DNA from: Cafeteria roenbergensis
Taxonomy: Eukaryota; Sar; Bigyra; Bicosoecida; Cafeteriaceae
Direction: 5' to 3'
DNA: 64,000 bases
Assembly: GCA_008330645.1 (NCBI GenBank)
Contig: VLTN01000006.1
Coordinates: 186,001 to 250,000, forward strand
Shown here: piece by piece, positions 51,278 through 60,415 of the stretch
Numbering within the stretch: the stretch's first letter is position 1
How the letters are laid out: every line of letters starts with the position of its first letter
Translations under genes and position numbers: made by a program
The notes under the pieces: generated by a model
Database searches by the model: none
Told to the model about the DNA's origin: nothing
What the model saw: the letters and a program-made list of their open reading frames with translations, nothing else

Positions 51278-54200
51278 TCAAAGGGCATCATTGATCAAAA
51301 TGCTGTAGATGCCTCGGCGGGCGCGCTCGAGCTCGCGCCACACGCGCCCTTGCGCCACTGCGTTCATGAGGTGAGCGTAGCGATGCTCGCTAAGACGCAA
51401 CGGGACACCCCGGCGAAGGTTGGGGTCGGGCTCGCCCCGCCTGTCAACGTAGATAGACGGCGCGAACGCTGCACGGCCGTGGTCCACGAGCAGGATCTGC
51501 GAGCTCGAGAGGAGCAGGAACACTCCAACGCCGCCAAGGAAGAGGTTTGCGAAGCGGGTGCACTCCCCGACGCGCCCCATCTGGACTCGTACCGAAGGCT
51601 CCACGCGCGCGGCCTTCACGAGCGTGCCAGTCAAAAGGCAGACGGCGAAGCCCAGGTCGGAGCGGCGCCGCCGCCCTCCAGCGCCGCCGTGTTCGTCCTC
51701 GGAGCTGCTGTCCTCGGAACTGGAGTCGTCGCCGGGGCCCATGTCGAGCGGGACTCCCATCGGCTGCCCGGCGCCCATTCCACCAGCGTTCATTTCCTGG
51801 AAGAACGCGAGCAGGGCCGCCGGGTCGGCGCCTTCCTGCTGCCCCGCGAGCATCGCATCCATCATCAAGCCGTCCTCGCCGTCGTCGTCTTCCTCGTCCT
51901 CGTCTTCCTCATCATCCTCATCGCCAGAGGACGACTCGTCGTGGCCGCTGCCGTCCTCATCGTCATCGTCATCGTCATCGTCGTCGTCATGGTCGTCGTC
52001 GTCATCACTCCCGTCAACCACATCGAAGCCCTGCGCCAGGACGGCTTCCAGCAGAGCCGCCTGGTCATCTGCAAAGTCGCCAGCCTCCGCAGCGTCCTGC
52101 CCTGGCGAAGCGGGCGAGGAGCCGGTGGGAGCCCCAGCCGGCGGCGCATCCGGCTGCGAGGCGCCGGCAGCAGAACCTTGCTCCGCGAAACCCGCTGCGC
52201 CCTTGGTGGTGGCGGCGGTGACCATAGTGCAGAGCTCGTCAAATGCAGACGGAAGCTGGATCAGACCAGTGGCAATGTCGGCGCGACCCAAGCGGTCCTG
52301 GAGCTCGCTCTCCGCCACCACGGAGCGGAGCAGCGACATGGCCACGGCAGGCGTGAGCTGCGACTGGTCGGCGCCTGGCGCGGAGAGGCACAGAAGCGTG
52401 CGAGCGGCTGCCACGGCCAGGCTGCCGGCAACAGCCCATGCGCTCCCTCGCAGAGCCTTGGCAGAGCCTGCGGTCGCCGCACTTTCAGCCCCGGGGTCCT
52501 GGGTCCGCTTGCACACGGCTTCGGCGTGCGAGGGGTCGCCTGCCAGCAGGCTGATGAAGGCTGCTGCACCGGCCGTGAGCGGTGACGGCGGCAGCGCAGC
52601 CGACGCGAGCGAGTGCAGTGCGACTCCGGCAGCGTCTCTTGCAGCCAGCAGGGCCACGACGGCCTTACACGCGATTGAGAGCGAGGCGCCCCTGACGCTG
52701 GATGCGGCGAGCGGCATGGGGTCGGTCGTGGCTAGCTCGGGCAGCGGGGTGGTGGCGCTGCGCAGCTCGTCGGCGACGGACTGGCCAATCGCGCAGCCAG
52801 CAACGTCCGCAATCGCCTTGGCGTCGCCCCACGCGCAAGCCATGTCGAGGCATATGCGGGAGACCGGGGCCAGGCCGTCGCGCCAGGCCTCCATCTGGTC
52901 CGAGCTGATGGCCATTTCGGCAAGGCCGAGCACCACGCAGCGGCTCGTCGTGAACATCGCCGCACCGAGGGGCTGGGCCTGCCTGGCCGAAAGAGCTGGA
53001 ACGCCCGGAATCAGCGCTGTGTGCGGATCCACTTCAGCGGGCGCCAGAGCCCCTGCGCTGAGGCTGCTCCCAAGCGGCGTGAGGCCTGCCGATCCGGCTG
53101 CGCCCATGGGCGGCGAAGCGCTTGGCGCCGCGGACAAGTGCGGAGAGGCGGGCCCCTTGGCCAGCGCTGCGGAGGCCCCCAGGCAGCCGGTCGGCTCCAC
53201 AGGACCAACCTGCAAGATGCCCGGCAGCATGAGGACCAAGCCCTCAACAGCCGCCACGATGCCGGCAAGCTGGGACTGCGAAAGCGCCGCGGCGCTCCGG
53301 GCAGGGGGCGTGCGCGTGGTGCCATCCGGCGCGGTGGACCACTTGCGAATGGAATGGAACGGTGCGAAGGGGATCTTGGGGCTGCGGCCTGCGTGTGCTG
53401 CCGTAGCCAGCTGATTGAGCGCTTCCGTCGCGGCGCTGTCGATCGGGGCAAGGGCCCCACTTGCAGCCGCCGCAACCGCGGCAGCCGCAGCTCCCGTGGC
53501 CCCAGCATGGCGCCCAGAAGCGGCGTCACTGCTTGCAACCGCGCCCGCGACCAGACTCGGAGCGGGTCCGGTGCTGCTCGTGGGCGCAGCGGCACCTGCG
53601 GCACCAGCAGCGCTGCCGGTGGAGGGCGCGCCTTCGCCGGGGAACAGCGCCGCGATCCCCCGCCGAACGGAGTCCAGCAGCCCCGCACGGCCCGAAGCAG
53701 CGGAAGGGCCTTGCCCCTCACCGGCTGGTGCAGAATCGCTCGCCATCGCTCGGCGGACGAGCTCAGCCTGGACCGCAGCGAAAACGTGGGACTTGACGGA
53801 CGCTGGCAGCGCGGCGACGGCTCGGCGACCTTCAGCGGAAGCGGGCGCTGCGGGCGCTCCTGTTGCTGCCTCGCCGGCGGCTTTACCGGCAGCAGCTGGC
53901 TTGGCAGCTGACCCTGTCTCAAGCGAGCTGATGTCTCTGTTGCTGAGGCTCATCGGCGGCGGGCGGATCGGGAGCGGCAAGCAAACGTTGCACGGCTCGC
54001 CTGACAGGGGGGCTAGCATGAGCTCGGGCTTGGCGGCGTCCGAAGCGCACACAACGTGGCAGGGGTGGACGTCGACGGCGATAGCGGTGGCCGGGGGACC
54101 CGGGCGGAGCTCTGCGATGAGGCTTGCTTGCCGCAACTCCTCCACGATGCGGCTGCCGGACTCGGCGGGCGAGTGATTCAAGCACGCGAGCCGCGCGCGG

Positions 54201-57200
54201 GCGCGCCAAGCGGCCGGAGTGGCTGCGAGCTCGATTTGCTCGCGGCGCTGGAGCGAGGCTGGCTTGGCGCACTTGGCCCGCAGCTCGGTTCCCAGCGCGA
54301 AGGGGAGCCTCTGCTCGCCAGCCACAGGCGGAGGCGCGACGGTTGACGAGGCAGCAGCGGCGGACGCAGCAGCTGCAGCTGCTGAAGCGGCCGCCGTGGG
54401 CACCACAGGGGGTGCTGCCGCAACGGCCGCGGGCGGCGAGGCGCTGTCCGAGCCGAGCTCCAAAGGGGATGCTTGGACCAGGCTGCGCTTGATGCCCGAC
54501 GCGGAGGTGGTGCTTGCACCGGCGCTGTCCCGGCCCTGTTCCGAGCAGGAAGCGCCAGAGGCGCCGGCGGCGGTCCTGCGAACAGCCTCCAGCACAGCTT
54601 GCACGTCGATGCCGGGGCGGGTTGCCACGCCTCGTCCACCCGCCGTCGCCCCCGCCGCGTCTGCCAAGGCAAGGAGGGGCGCGGGGCTGGCTGCCCCGGT
54701 CAGCACAAGTGGTGCCGCGACAAGCGACGAGCTCGCTTGGCAGACAACGCAGTCCTCTGACCGCCAAGGCACGGCGGCTTTGCCTGCCTTCCCAGCAAGC
54801 CCCGACTTGCCTCCCGCGCCAGTGGCCCCACTATCGCTGCCGGCCTCGCGAGCTGCGGGGTTGCGCGGGATATCCTTGGCCTCCACGCCAAAGAAGCGAG
54901 CCTGCGCTTCGCGGATGGCCCTGAACGCCCGGCGAATCGCGCGGCGCTTGGCCACGGCGAAAGCGTTCATTCGGCGCCGCTCCTTTTCGGCCGACGAGGC
55001 GTCGTCGGCGATGGGCCGGATTACGGCCTGGGCCGCGGCCCGCAGGCGCTCGTGGGGCAGCTCGGCCATGGCGCGGAGGCACCAAGCCGCGGCCTCGCGA
55101 GCCTCCTGCGACACAGCGACCTGGGTCGAGCCACCTGCTCCGCTGCGCGCGTCGCCACTGGCCCTGGCGGCGTCGGCCGCCGTCTCACTGCCTGCCGAGG
55201 CTGCCGCCTCAGAAGTTTGTGCCTTGACGATGACGCCGAGGAGGGAGACTACACTGCCGCCTGCTCGGCGACGAGCCGCGGCCGCGTTGGCGGACTCCGC
55301 GGTGCCCGCACGCAGAGCCACGGGCTCGTCCCAAGAGGCGCCCCGCGGTGCGACGCGCAGCAGGGACTCCACAAAGCGGTCGAGCTCCTCCTCACTCGTG
55401 GTCGAGCATGAGACGCCGAAGTCAGACTCGGGGACTGGGCGGAGGGCGGGCGAGGGCTGGCCGGGGGCCGGTGCCGCCCCGACTGCCGCACCGCGCGGCC
55501 ATACGTGCAGAGCCAACGAGAGCACATGCAGGGCTGCGCGGAGGGCTGCCGGGGTGGCCAGTGCTGCAACTCTCCCGCACGCGTCGCGCAGCACAGAGCG
55601 CAGTGCGAGGCCGACCTCGGGGGTGTGGAGAAGGCGCCTCGCTGGGGCGAAGGCGGGCACGCAGGCGGGTGGCGGCGGTGCCGTTTCCGCAGCGAAGCGC
55701 ACGAGCAGGCCTGCCGGGACGAACGACGCTGTTGCAACCGCCGCTCCGTCGCTGGCAGCCTCCGGTCCTGCAACGGCAGCGAGAGCTGAGGCAGCAGCAG
55801 CAGCAGCAGCGGAGGCTGGCCTGGCCGACACAATCGCTGTCTTGCCGCCCCACTCAGCAAGCTCGGGACGGTTGGCTGCCAGAGCCGAGCGCCACCGCTG
55901 GCGCTGCGTGGACCACTCGTCAAGCACCTTTGGCAGGTCGCGGCCTGGGATGTGGGCGTGGAATAGGTTCACGTCGGCCCAGCGGTCGGGCCTCAGCGCA
56001 AACATGCCCGCGGCCATGCCCGTCGGCTCCCGAAAGGTGGCGAGCGAGGCCAGGGCGTCGTCAACGGCGTCCTCCTGAACCTGCTTGGCGTAGCGAAACA
56101 GCCCGGTGGCAGCCTTGCTCAGAGCTGAGCCAGGGCTCGGCCCCACTGCAAGCGCGTGCAGGACTCGGAGGCGCAGTCGCTCCTTGGTGTGCAAGGCCGC
56201 CACGCGCTGGGGGCAGCTCCGTGGCGAATCCTGAAACGCCTCTGCGCTGGCGGCCGTCGACCCGCCTCGCGCAGACATGGACGCGCGGCGCTCGCTCCCA
56301 CGCTCCTGCGAGGGCACGGCCGGGAGGGCGTCGACAGCAATCTGCGCAAGCAGCGCGAAGGCATCGGCTGCCGCCTGCCCCTCCCTCGCCTCGACATCGC
56401 CGTCGCGCTCGCACCGCTCCCTGATCCCCTTCATGGCCTCGTCGGAAGGCTCTCCAAGCAGGGTGCCCAGGGCGCCGTGCCGCTCAAAGAGCATCAAGGC
56501 CGCCTCACTGGGAGACACTGCGTCGCAAGCAACAGCTGCGGCAATGCATGCCCGTGCGGGGTCCCCAAGCACGCTTGCCTGGGGCAACTCCAACGAGTTG
56601 ACGCCGAAGGACTCCACCACCTCGCCGTTTCGCACCAGGTCGCCGCGGCAAGCCCGCCTTGCCACGATCAGGGCGCGGAGCGGGTGCTCGATAAGCGCCG
56701 CTGCAGGCAGGCCGGGCAGCTCCGCTGCTGCTTTGCGGATGCCTTCGAGCACGCTGCCCGCGTCGGGCGACCCAGCAAAAGCCACCGCCGCCATTTGCGC
56801 CGCGCTTCCCAGCGCGGTGTGCATCGGCACCAGCATGGAAACGGGAATTTTGTCAAGGTCCGCGGCCTTGAGCGACATTGAGCTGACCAAAGCGCCGCCC
56901 GATTGGAACTCGCGAGGCGGCTGCGCCTCCTCTCCTCGCGTCTCGACCGCTCGCTCAAGAACAACGTCGCGTGGGGCAGCGGCGACATCACGGACAGGCT
57001 CCCCCGCACGGACAAGCTCGGTCCGCACAGGCTGCAGCGCAGCTGCCCTGAGCTCCGGCGTGAGCGCGATGCCGAGCCTGCCCATCATCGTCGCCGTCTG
57101 AATGGCAGTCTCTCGCGCACGCATGGCCGCGGCGTCCACCCGCTCCTCCATACCACGGCTGGCAGGGTGACCGGTGCCCTTGAGCGAGGCCAGGCGGACC

Positions 57201-59539
57201 CGCCCCATCACCTCCTTGGTCAGCACATGCAGCGCGCGGGACACGTCCGCCGGCGCCAGCACGCCCATCGCTGGCGCATGCACGGCCGCATCTGCCCCCG
57301 GCCTGGACGCCCTCAGCTGGCGCAAGGCCGCTGCTCCGGCCTCTCGCATGGAAGGCAGGACGCGAGCGGCGGCCTCGGCCGCCCGCTGCTCCTCCTCCGT
57401 TGCGGCGGGGCCGAGGAAGGCCGCCTCCAAAACGCTGCTCACGCAATGCCCAAGGCTGATGCCGGCATTGAGGAGCTTGAGGCCCTTGGGGTCGGCAAAG
57501 GCAATGGCCTCGCCAGACTTTCGGGTGAACGGGAGTCCCCCGTGCAACCGCCCCAGCGCCTGGGCAACGCACCGCACGGCCTCCTCGTCCCTGATGAAGG
57601 CCTGCGACGCTCCGGGGGTGCCTGCAAGGTACGTCAAGTCCATACCCACGCGGCTGTACCGCATGTGGGCGATGATTACCGAGGCGGGGTCGACTTCAAC
57701 TTCGGGCACAGACTTGCCCGCGCTGCACTCCATCGCGTCCCTCAAGACGGCCGCCACCAGGCGAGGCGACGCCGCACTGGCTGCCAGCGCGCGAGCGATG
57801 GATGGCGTTGTCAAGGCCTGCACGGCCTGGTCGTGGAACGAGCCCTTGGACGACCCCACGCCGCGCACCCAGTCCAGGGCCACCTGCCTGTAGCTGGACG
57901 CAAAGGCGGCGGCAAAGGGGCGTCGGAAAGACGGGCGTCTCAGCAGCTCAGCGTAGAGGTCAGACAGCGCGGCACGCAGCGTCCGGCGACTCCGCGACTC
58001 CAGCTGGAACAGGAGCGCCAGCGGCTGCAGCGAGCCCTCAGGACTGGCACTGGCGTCGCCTGTCGAAGCCGCCGCTGCACCAGTTGCCGCAGTAGCTGCT
58101 GCTGTGGCTGGTTCTGGGACCGTGTCTGGCTCTGCCGATGCCGGTGCCAGCGCTCTGGCCACGATGTCAGCGCAGGCCTCGCAAGTTCCCGCCAGCCACA
58201 CGAGCTGCTTCACGATGCGCACAGCGACGCCCGCGCGCGCATTGAGTGCAGCGCTCTCCAGCGACGTCAGCAGCCCCGCGTTGCCAGCCGCCTCGACAGC
58301 GCGTCGGACTGCCGCAGGAAGGCAAGCGCTCACGTCTCTGCTGGCAGGCTGAGCGCGGTCTGCATCGGGCGCAGCGGAAGCCTCTGCAGCTGCGGCTGGG
58401 CTTCCCGCCGGAGGCGCAGCGCCTCCGTCGGAGCTGGTCGTTCCCGCGGCGGCGGCCTGTCCCCGCTCCAAGGAGCCGAACGCCACCTCTGCCTCGCCCT
58501 CCTCGTCAACACGGCCCGTGAGGTCCATCGTGTGAGCGATTCCCGCGGCGGCCAAGGCGTTGGCAACGTCGTCATACGTGTGATAGTCGTCGTCGTGAAG
58601 CACGACAGCCACACTGCACTCGGCCTGGTCTTCGGGGCCGGCAGGCTTGGAGGCCTGCCGGGGGCGCTTCGCCGCCGCGCCCTCGTCGTCCTCGCGGGCG
58701 CCAAGACTCAGAGTCGTCCAAGGCCGGGGCGACACAACGACCCCGCCCTCGGACGGATCCGCGCCCCCGTGGAAGGGCGCGTCGGCCTCTGGGTGCATGC
58801 CTCCGGCCGTGCCGCCCGCCGCCAGCCGTGCCACAGTGGCCTCCACCTCGTGCGCGTTCCGCAGCTCAGCCATGGTGCGCGCCACAAAGGCAACAGCCGC
58901 CTTGGACACAACTGTCAGCCTTTCGCGGGTTCCCTCGTCAAGGGCGTCGATTGGGTCGGGCGCGGCTTGACTGCCGTCGACGAAGCGGCGATAGCGAGCC
59001 GGCCAGCACACCGGGTCGATGGCCTCCGCGTCGCCGACATCACACATGCCGCCGCCTGTCCGGTACGCCGTCCACTCAGTGCCCTCGTGAAGGGCAGGCT
59101 CCCAGCACTTGGAGCAAATCACGCAGGTGGGGTCGGCCGAGAACGTCTTGGAGAAGTACGCCATCTCGCCCTGCGCATACGAGGCGCCCGAGCGCAAGCA
59201 GCCACACGAGTGAGTAAATGCAGTGACCTGGCGCTCAAATCTGTCAGGCGCGCCCGGCTCCAGCGAGCAGATGGCAGCAAGTCTGGGTGGCAAGGCGCGA
59301 GCACCCGCTGAGCTCACCTCCTTGAAAATGTGCCCGCAGACCCTGCTCTCTCCGCCTGACGCGGCCCGGACTGCACTGGTGAATTCGGCATGAGACGTTC
59401 CCCCCGTGATCGCGGCGTCAACAGCGGCCACCGCGGCACCTGAGCTGGACGGTCCGCTGGTTCCAGACGTGGCAAGCGCCTCGATTGCTTGGCTGACGAG
59501 ACGCTCGCCAGGCGGCGTCGGCGCGGGTGCGCGCCGCAT
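51278..59539 (-). CDS. UBR1/UBR2-type E3 ubiquitin ligase (N-recognin) with atypical UBR box
   Basis: N-recognins bind destabilising N-terminal residues and ubiquitinate those proteins. I read exon 1 as 59539-59318 and exon 2 as 59170-51278, removing a 147-base in-frame intron; the product is 2704 residues. The UBR box starts CGHIFKE and continues GEMAYFSK, DPTCVICSKCW (about 87-97), and GGGMCDVGD (113-121). A ClpS-like N-domain follows near 258-325 (VVLHDDDYHTYDDV). The RING region begins EDCVVC near 1547 and appears to close after a long low-complexity insertion with HPCHVVC and EPCNVC. The C-terminal cap is clearly UBR1: GVFLLLSSSQILLV, YVDRRGEPDPNLRRG. An Asp-rich tract precedes it (about 51870-52020). 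Several canonical zinc ligands of the UBR box are absent. The frame is open to 59716 without an ATG beyond 59539. Confidence 0.85.
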   Translation of the reverse strand: MRRAPAPTPPGERLVSQAIEALATSGTSGPSSSGAAVAAVDAAITGGTSHAEFTSAVRAASGGESRVCGHIFKEVSSAGARALPPRLAAICSLEPGAPDRFERQVTAFTHSCGCLRSGASYAQGEMAYFSKTFSADPTCVICSKCWEPALHEGTEWTAYRTGGGMCDVGDAEAIDPVCWPARYRRFVDGSQAAPDPIDALDEGTRERLTVVSKAAVAFVARTMAELRNAHEVEATVARLAAGGTAGGMHPEADAPFHGGADPSEGGVVVSPRPWTTLSLGAREDDEGAAAKRPRQASKPAGPEDQAECSVAVVLHDDDYHTYDDVANALAAAGIAHTMDLTGRVDEEGEAEVAFGSLERGQAAAAGTTSSDGGAAPPAGSPAAAAEASAAPDADRAQPASRDVSACLPAAVRRAVEAAGNAGLLTSLESAALNARAGVAVRIVKQLVWLAGTCEACADIVARALAPASAEPDTVPEPATAAATAATGAAAASTGDASASPEGSLQPLALLFQLESRSRRTLRAALSDLYAELLRRPSFRRPFAAAFASSYRQVALDWVRGVGSSKGSFHDQAVQALTTPSIARALAASAASPRLVAAVLRDAMECSAGKSVPEVEVDPASVIIAHMRYSRVGMDLTYLAGTPGASQAFIRDEEAVRCVAQALGRLHGGLPFTRKSGEAIAFADPKGLKLLNAGISLGHCVSSVLEAAFLGPAATEEEQRAAEAAARVLPSMREAGAAALRQLRASRPGADAAVHAPAMGVLAPADVSRALHVLTKEVMGRVRLASLKGTGHPASRGMEERVDAAAMRARETAIQTATMMGRLGIALTPELRAAALQPVRTELVRAGEPVRDVAAAPRDVVLERAVETRGEEAQPPREFQSGGALVSSMSLKAADLDKIPVSMLVPMHTALGSAAQMAAVAFAGSPDAGSVLEGIRKAAAELPGLPAAALIEHPLRALIVARRACRGDLVRNGEVVESFGVNSLELPQASVLGDPARACIAAAVACDAVSPSEAALMLFERHGALGTLLGEPSDEAMKGIRERCERDGDVEAREGQAAADAFALLAQIAVDALPAVPSQERGSERRASMSARGGSTAASAEAFQDSPRSCPQRVAALHTKERLRLRVLHALAVGPSPGSALSKAATGLFRYAKQVQEDAVDDALASLATFREPTGMAAGMFALRPDRWADVNLFHAHIPGRDLPKVLDEWSTQRQRWRSALAANRPELAEWGGKTAIVSARPASAAAAAAASALAAVAGPEAASDGAAVATASFVPAGLLVRFAAETAPPPPACVPAFAPARRLLHTPEVGLALRSVLRDACGRVAALATPAALRAALHVLSLALHVWPRGAAVGAAPAPGQPSPALRPVPESDFGVSCSTTSEEELDRFVESLLRVAPRGASWDEPVALRAGTAESANAAAARRRAGGSVVSLLGVIVKAQTSEAAASAGSETAADAARASGDARSGAGGSTQVAVSQEAREAAAWCLRAMAELPHERLRAAAQAVIRPIADDASSAEKERRRMNAFAVAKRRAIRRAFRAIREAQARFFGVEAKDIPRNPAAREAGSDSGATGAGGKSGLAGKAGKAAVPWRSEDCVVCQASSSLVAAPLVLTGAASPAPLLALADAAGATAGGRGVATRPGIDVQAVLEAVRRTAAGASGASCSEQGRDSAGASTTSASGIKRSLVQASPLELGSDSASPPAAVAAAPPVVPTAAASAAAAAASAAAASSTVAPPPVAGEQRLPFALGTELRAKCAKPASLQRREQIELAATPAAWRARARLACLNHSPAESGSRIVEELRQASLIAELRPGPPATAIAVDVHPCHVVCASDAAKPELMLAPLSGEPCNVCLPLPIRPPPMSLSNRDISSLETGSAAKPAAAGKAAGEAATGAPAAPASAEGRRAVAALPASVKSHVFAAVQAELVRRAMASDSAPAGEGQGPSAASGRAGLLDSVRRGIAALFPGEGAPSTGSAAGAAGAAAPTSSTGPAPSLVAGAVASSDAASGRHAGATGAAAAAVAAAASGALAPIDSAATEALNQLATAAHAGRSPKIPFAPFHSIRKWSTAPDGTTRTPPARSAAALSQSQLAGIVAAVEGLVLMLPGILQVGPVEPTGCLGASAALAKGPASPHLSAAPSASPPMGAAGSAGLTPLGSSLSAGALAPAEVDPHTALIPGVPALSARQAQPLGAAMFTTSRCVVLGLAEMAISSDQMEAWRDGLAPVSRICLDMACAWGDAKAIADVAGCAIGQSVADELRSATTPLPELATTDPMPLAASSVRGASLSIACKAVVALLAARDAAGVALHSLASAALPPSPLTAGAAAFISLLAGDPSHAEAVCKRTQDPGAESAATAGSAKALRGSAWAVAGSLAVAAARTLLCLSAPGADQSQLTPAVAMSLLRSVVAESELQDRLGRADIATGLIQLPSAFDELCTMVTAATTKGAAGFAEQGSAAGASQPDAPPAGAPTGSSPASPGQDAAEAGDFADDQAALLEAVLAQGFDVVDGSDDDDDHDDDDDDDDDDEDGSGHDESSSGDEDDEEDEDEEDDDGEDGLMMDAMLAGQQEGADPAALLAFFQEMNAGGMGAGQPMGVPLDMGPGDDSSSEDSSSEDEHGGAGGRRRRSDLGFAVCLLTGTLVKAARVEPSVRVQMGRVGECTRFANLFLGGVGVFLLLSSSQILLVDHGRAAFAPSIYVDRRGEPDPNLRRGVPLRLSEHRYAHLMNAVAQGRVWRELERARRGIYSILINDAL
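59171..59317 (-). other. In-frame 147-base intron inside the UBR box
   Basis: Donor gag|gtgagc and acceptor gcgcag|ggc match the local splice consensus; the length is a multiple of three and contains no stop, so an ORF caller would translate it. Removing it joins CGHIFKE directly to GEMAYFSK, the spacing expected for a UBR box. Confidence 0.8.
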
Positions 59540-60415
59540 AGAGCGTGCCTGGTTCACCTGCCCCGGCCCAGAAAGCCAGGAGCGCTGGTGAGGTCGGTGC
59601 CCGCAAGAGTGACGGCGCCGCGGAATTCGGCGCCCGGTGGCTTCGAGTGTCTTGCGGGCTCTGCTGCTCGTCGGCCGAGGTGTGAGTGGATTCGAATTCC
59701 CGCAGACTCCGGGCACCAGTGAAACGTCCCAGTGTCCGCCGTAGCGCTACACGGCAAACTGGCGTAGCGCAAGGAGGCGACAGGTTCTCACCACGCAGGG
59801 CTGCCAGACGTAGCCATCACGGAATTTGGTGCGGCGTTGAGAGCCGAGCTCTCCGAGCGGGCCTCCAGTCCGGCCCCCAACGAGAGGTCTTTGCAGGCCG
59901 GGCAGTGACTAGCGAGAGGCCCGGTTTCGAGTCTACCCGGATTCTTTGCATCGCGTGGCGAGCCGCGGACGGCCGATGGCAAAACAAGCACGCAGGCCCG
60001 CGCGCGCTGCCAGGGCCGCGGGCCACCCGGCGCGTGGGAAAACGCACGTCCCAGCATGCACCGGACTCCGAACGGCGTTCAGTTGAAGATGCGGAGCAAA
60101 GGGGAACGGACAAGGCAACGTGTAGCAATCGCGTCGGAGGTGCGCGGTTTGCCAATCTCCCCGCTGACACGTGCTGACACCACATGCAGACACGAGCCGG
60201 ACGCAGACTGTCTCCATGGGCAACCCGCGCTGCCCCACTGCGGTGCCCCAGCCGCAGTCACGCTTGCAAAGTCGGCCTGAGAGCCGGACAGAGCACCTTG
60301 GAAAACGCGCTCGTCGACGGCTAGTTCAATCCGGTGCTCTGGCAGGAGAAGCACCACTCCGGCCCGCGACCACCAAGGCCCGTATCCAACCACGGGCGCA
60401 GCCGCAGCCTCAAAG
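59540..60415. promoter_or_regulatory. Intergenic 5' region between divergent UBR1-like gene and histidine kinase
   Basis: About 880 bases between outward-facing starts. It includes a bulged inverted repeat (gtcttgcggg near 59650 and cccgcagac near 59700) of doubtful meaning. A minus-strand frame covering 60079-60669 translates to protein-like sequence but has mixed third-base composition and overlaps the kinase 5' exons; I do not annotate it as a gene. Confidence 0.4.

Noticed and set aside
51107-52585. Long plus-strand open frames opposite the UBR1-like and exchanger genes
   Set aside because: High GC removes stops on both strands; these frames lack motifs, while the minus strand has clear family matches.
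59645-59720. Inverted repeat with a ggattcgaattcc centre and tccgggcacca end, tRNA-like at first sight
   Set aside because: The T-arm stem does not pair, the 5' acceptor strand and D-arm are missing, and the stem found has a bulge; probably chance in GC-rich promoter DNA.
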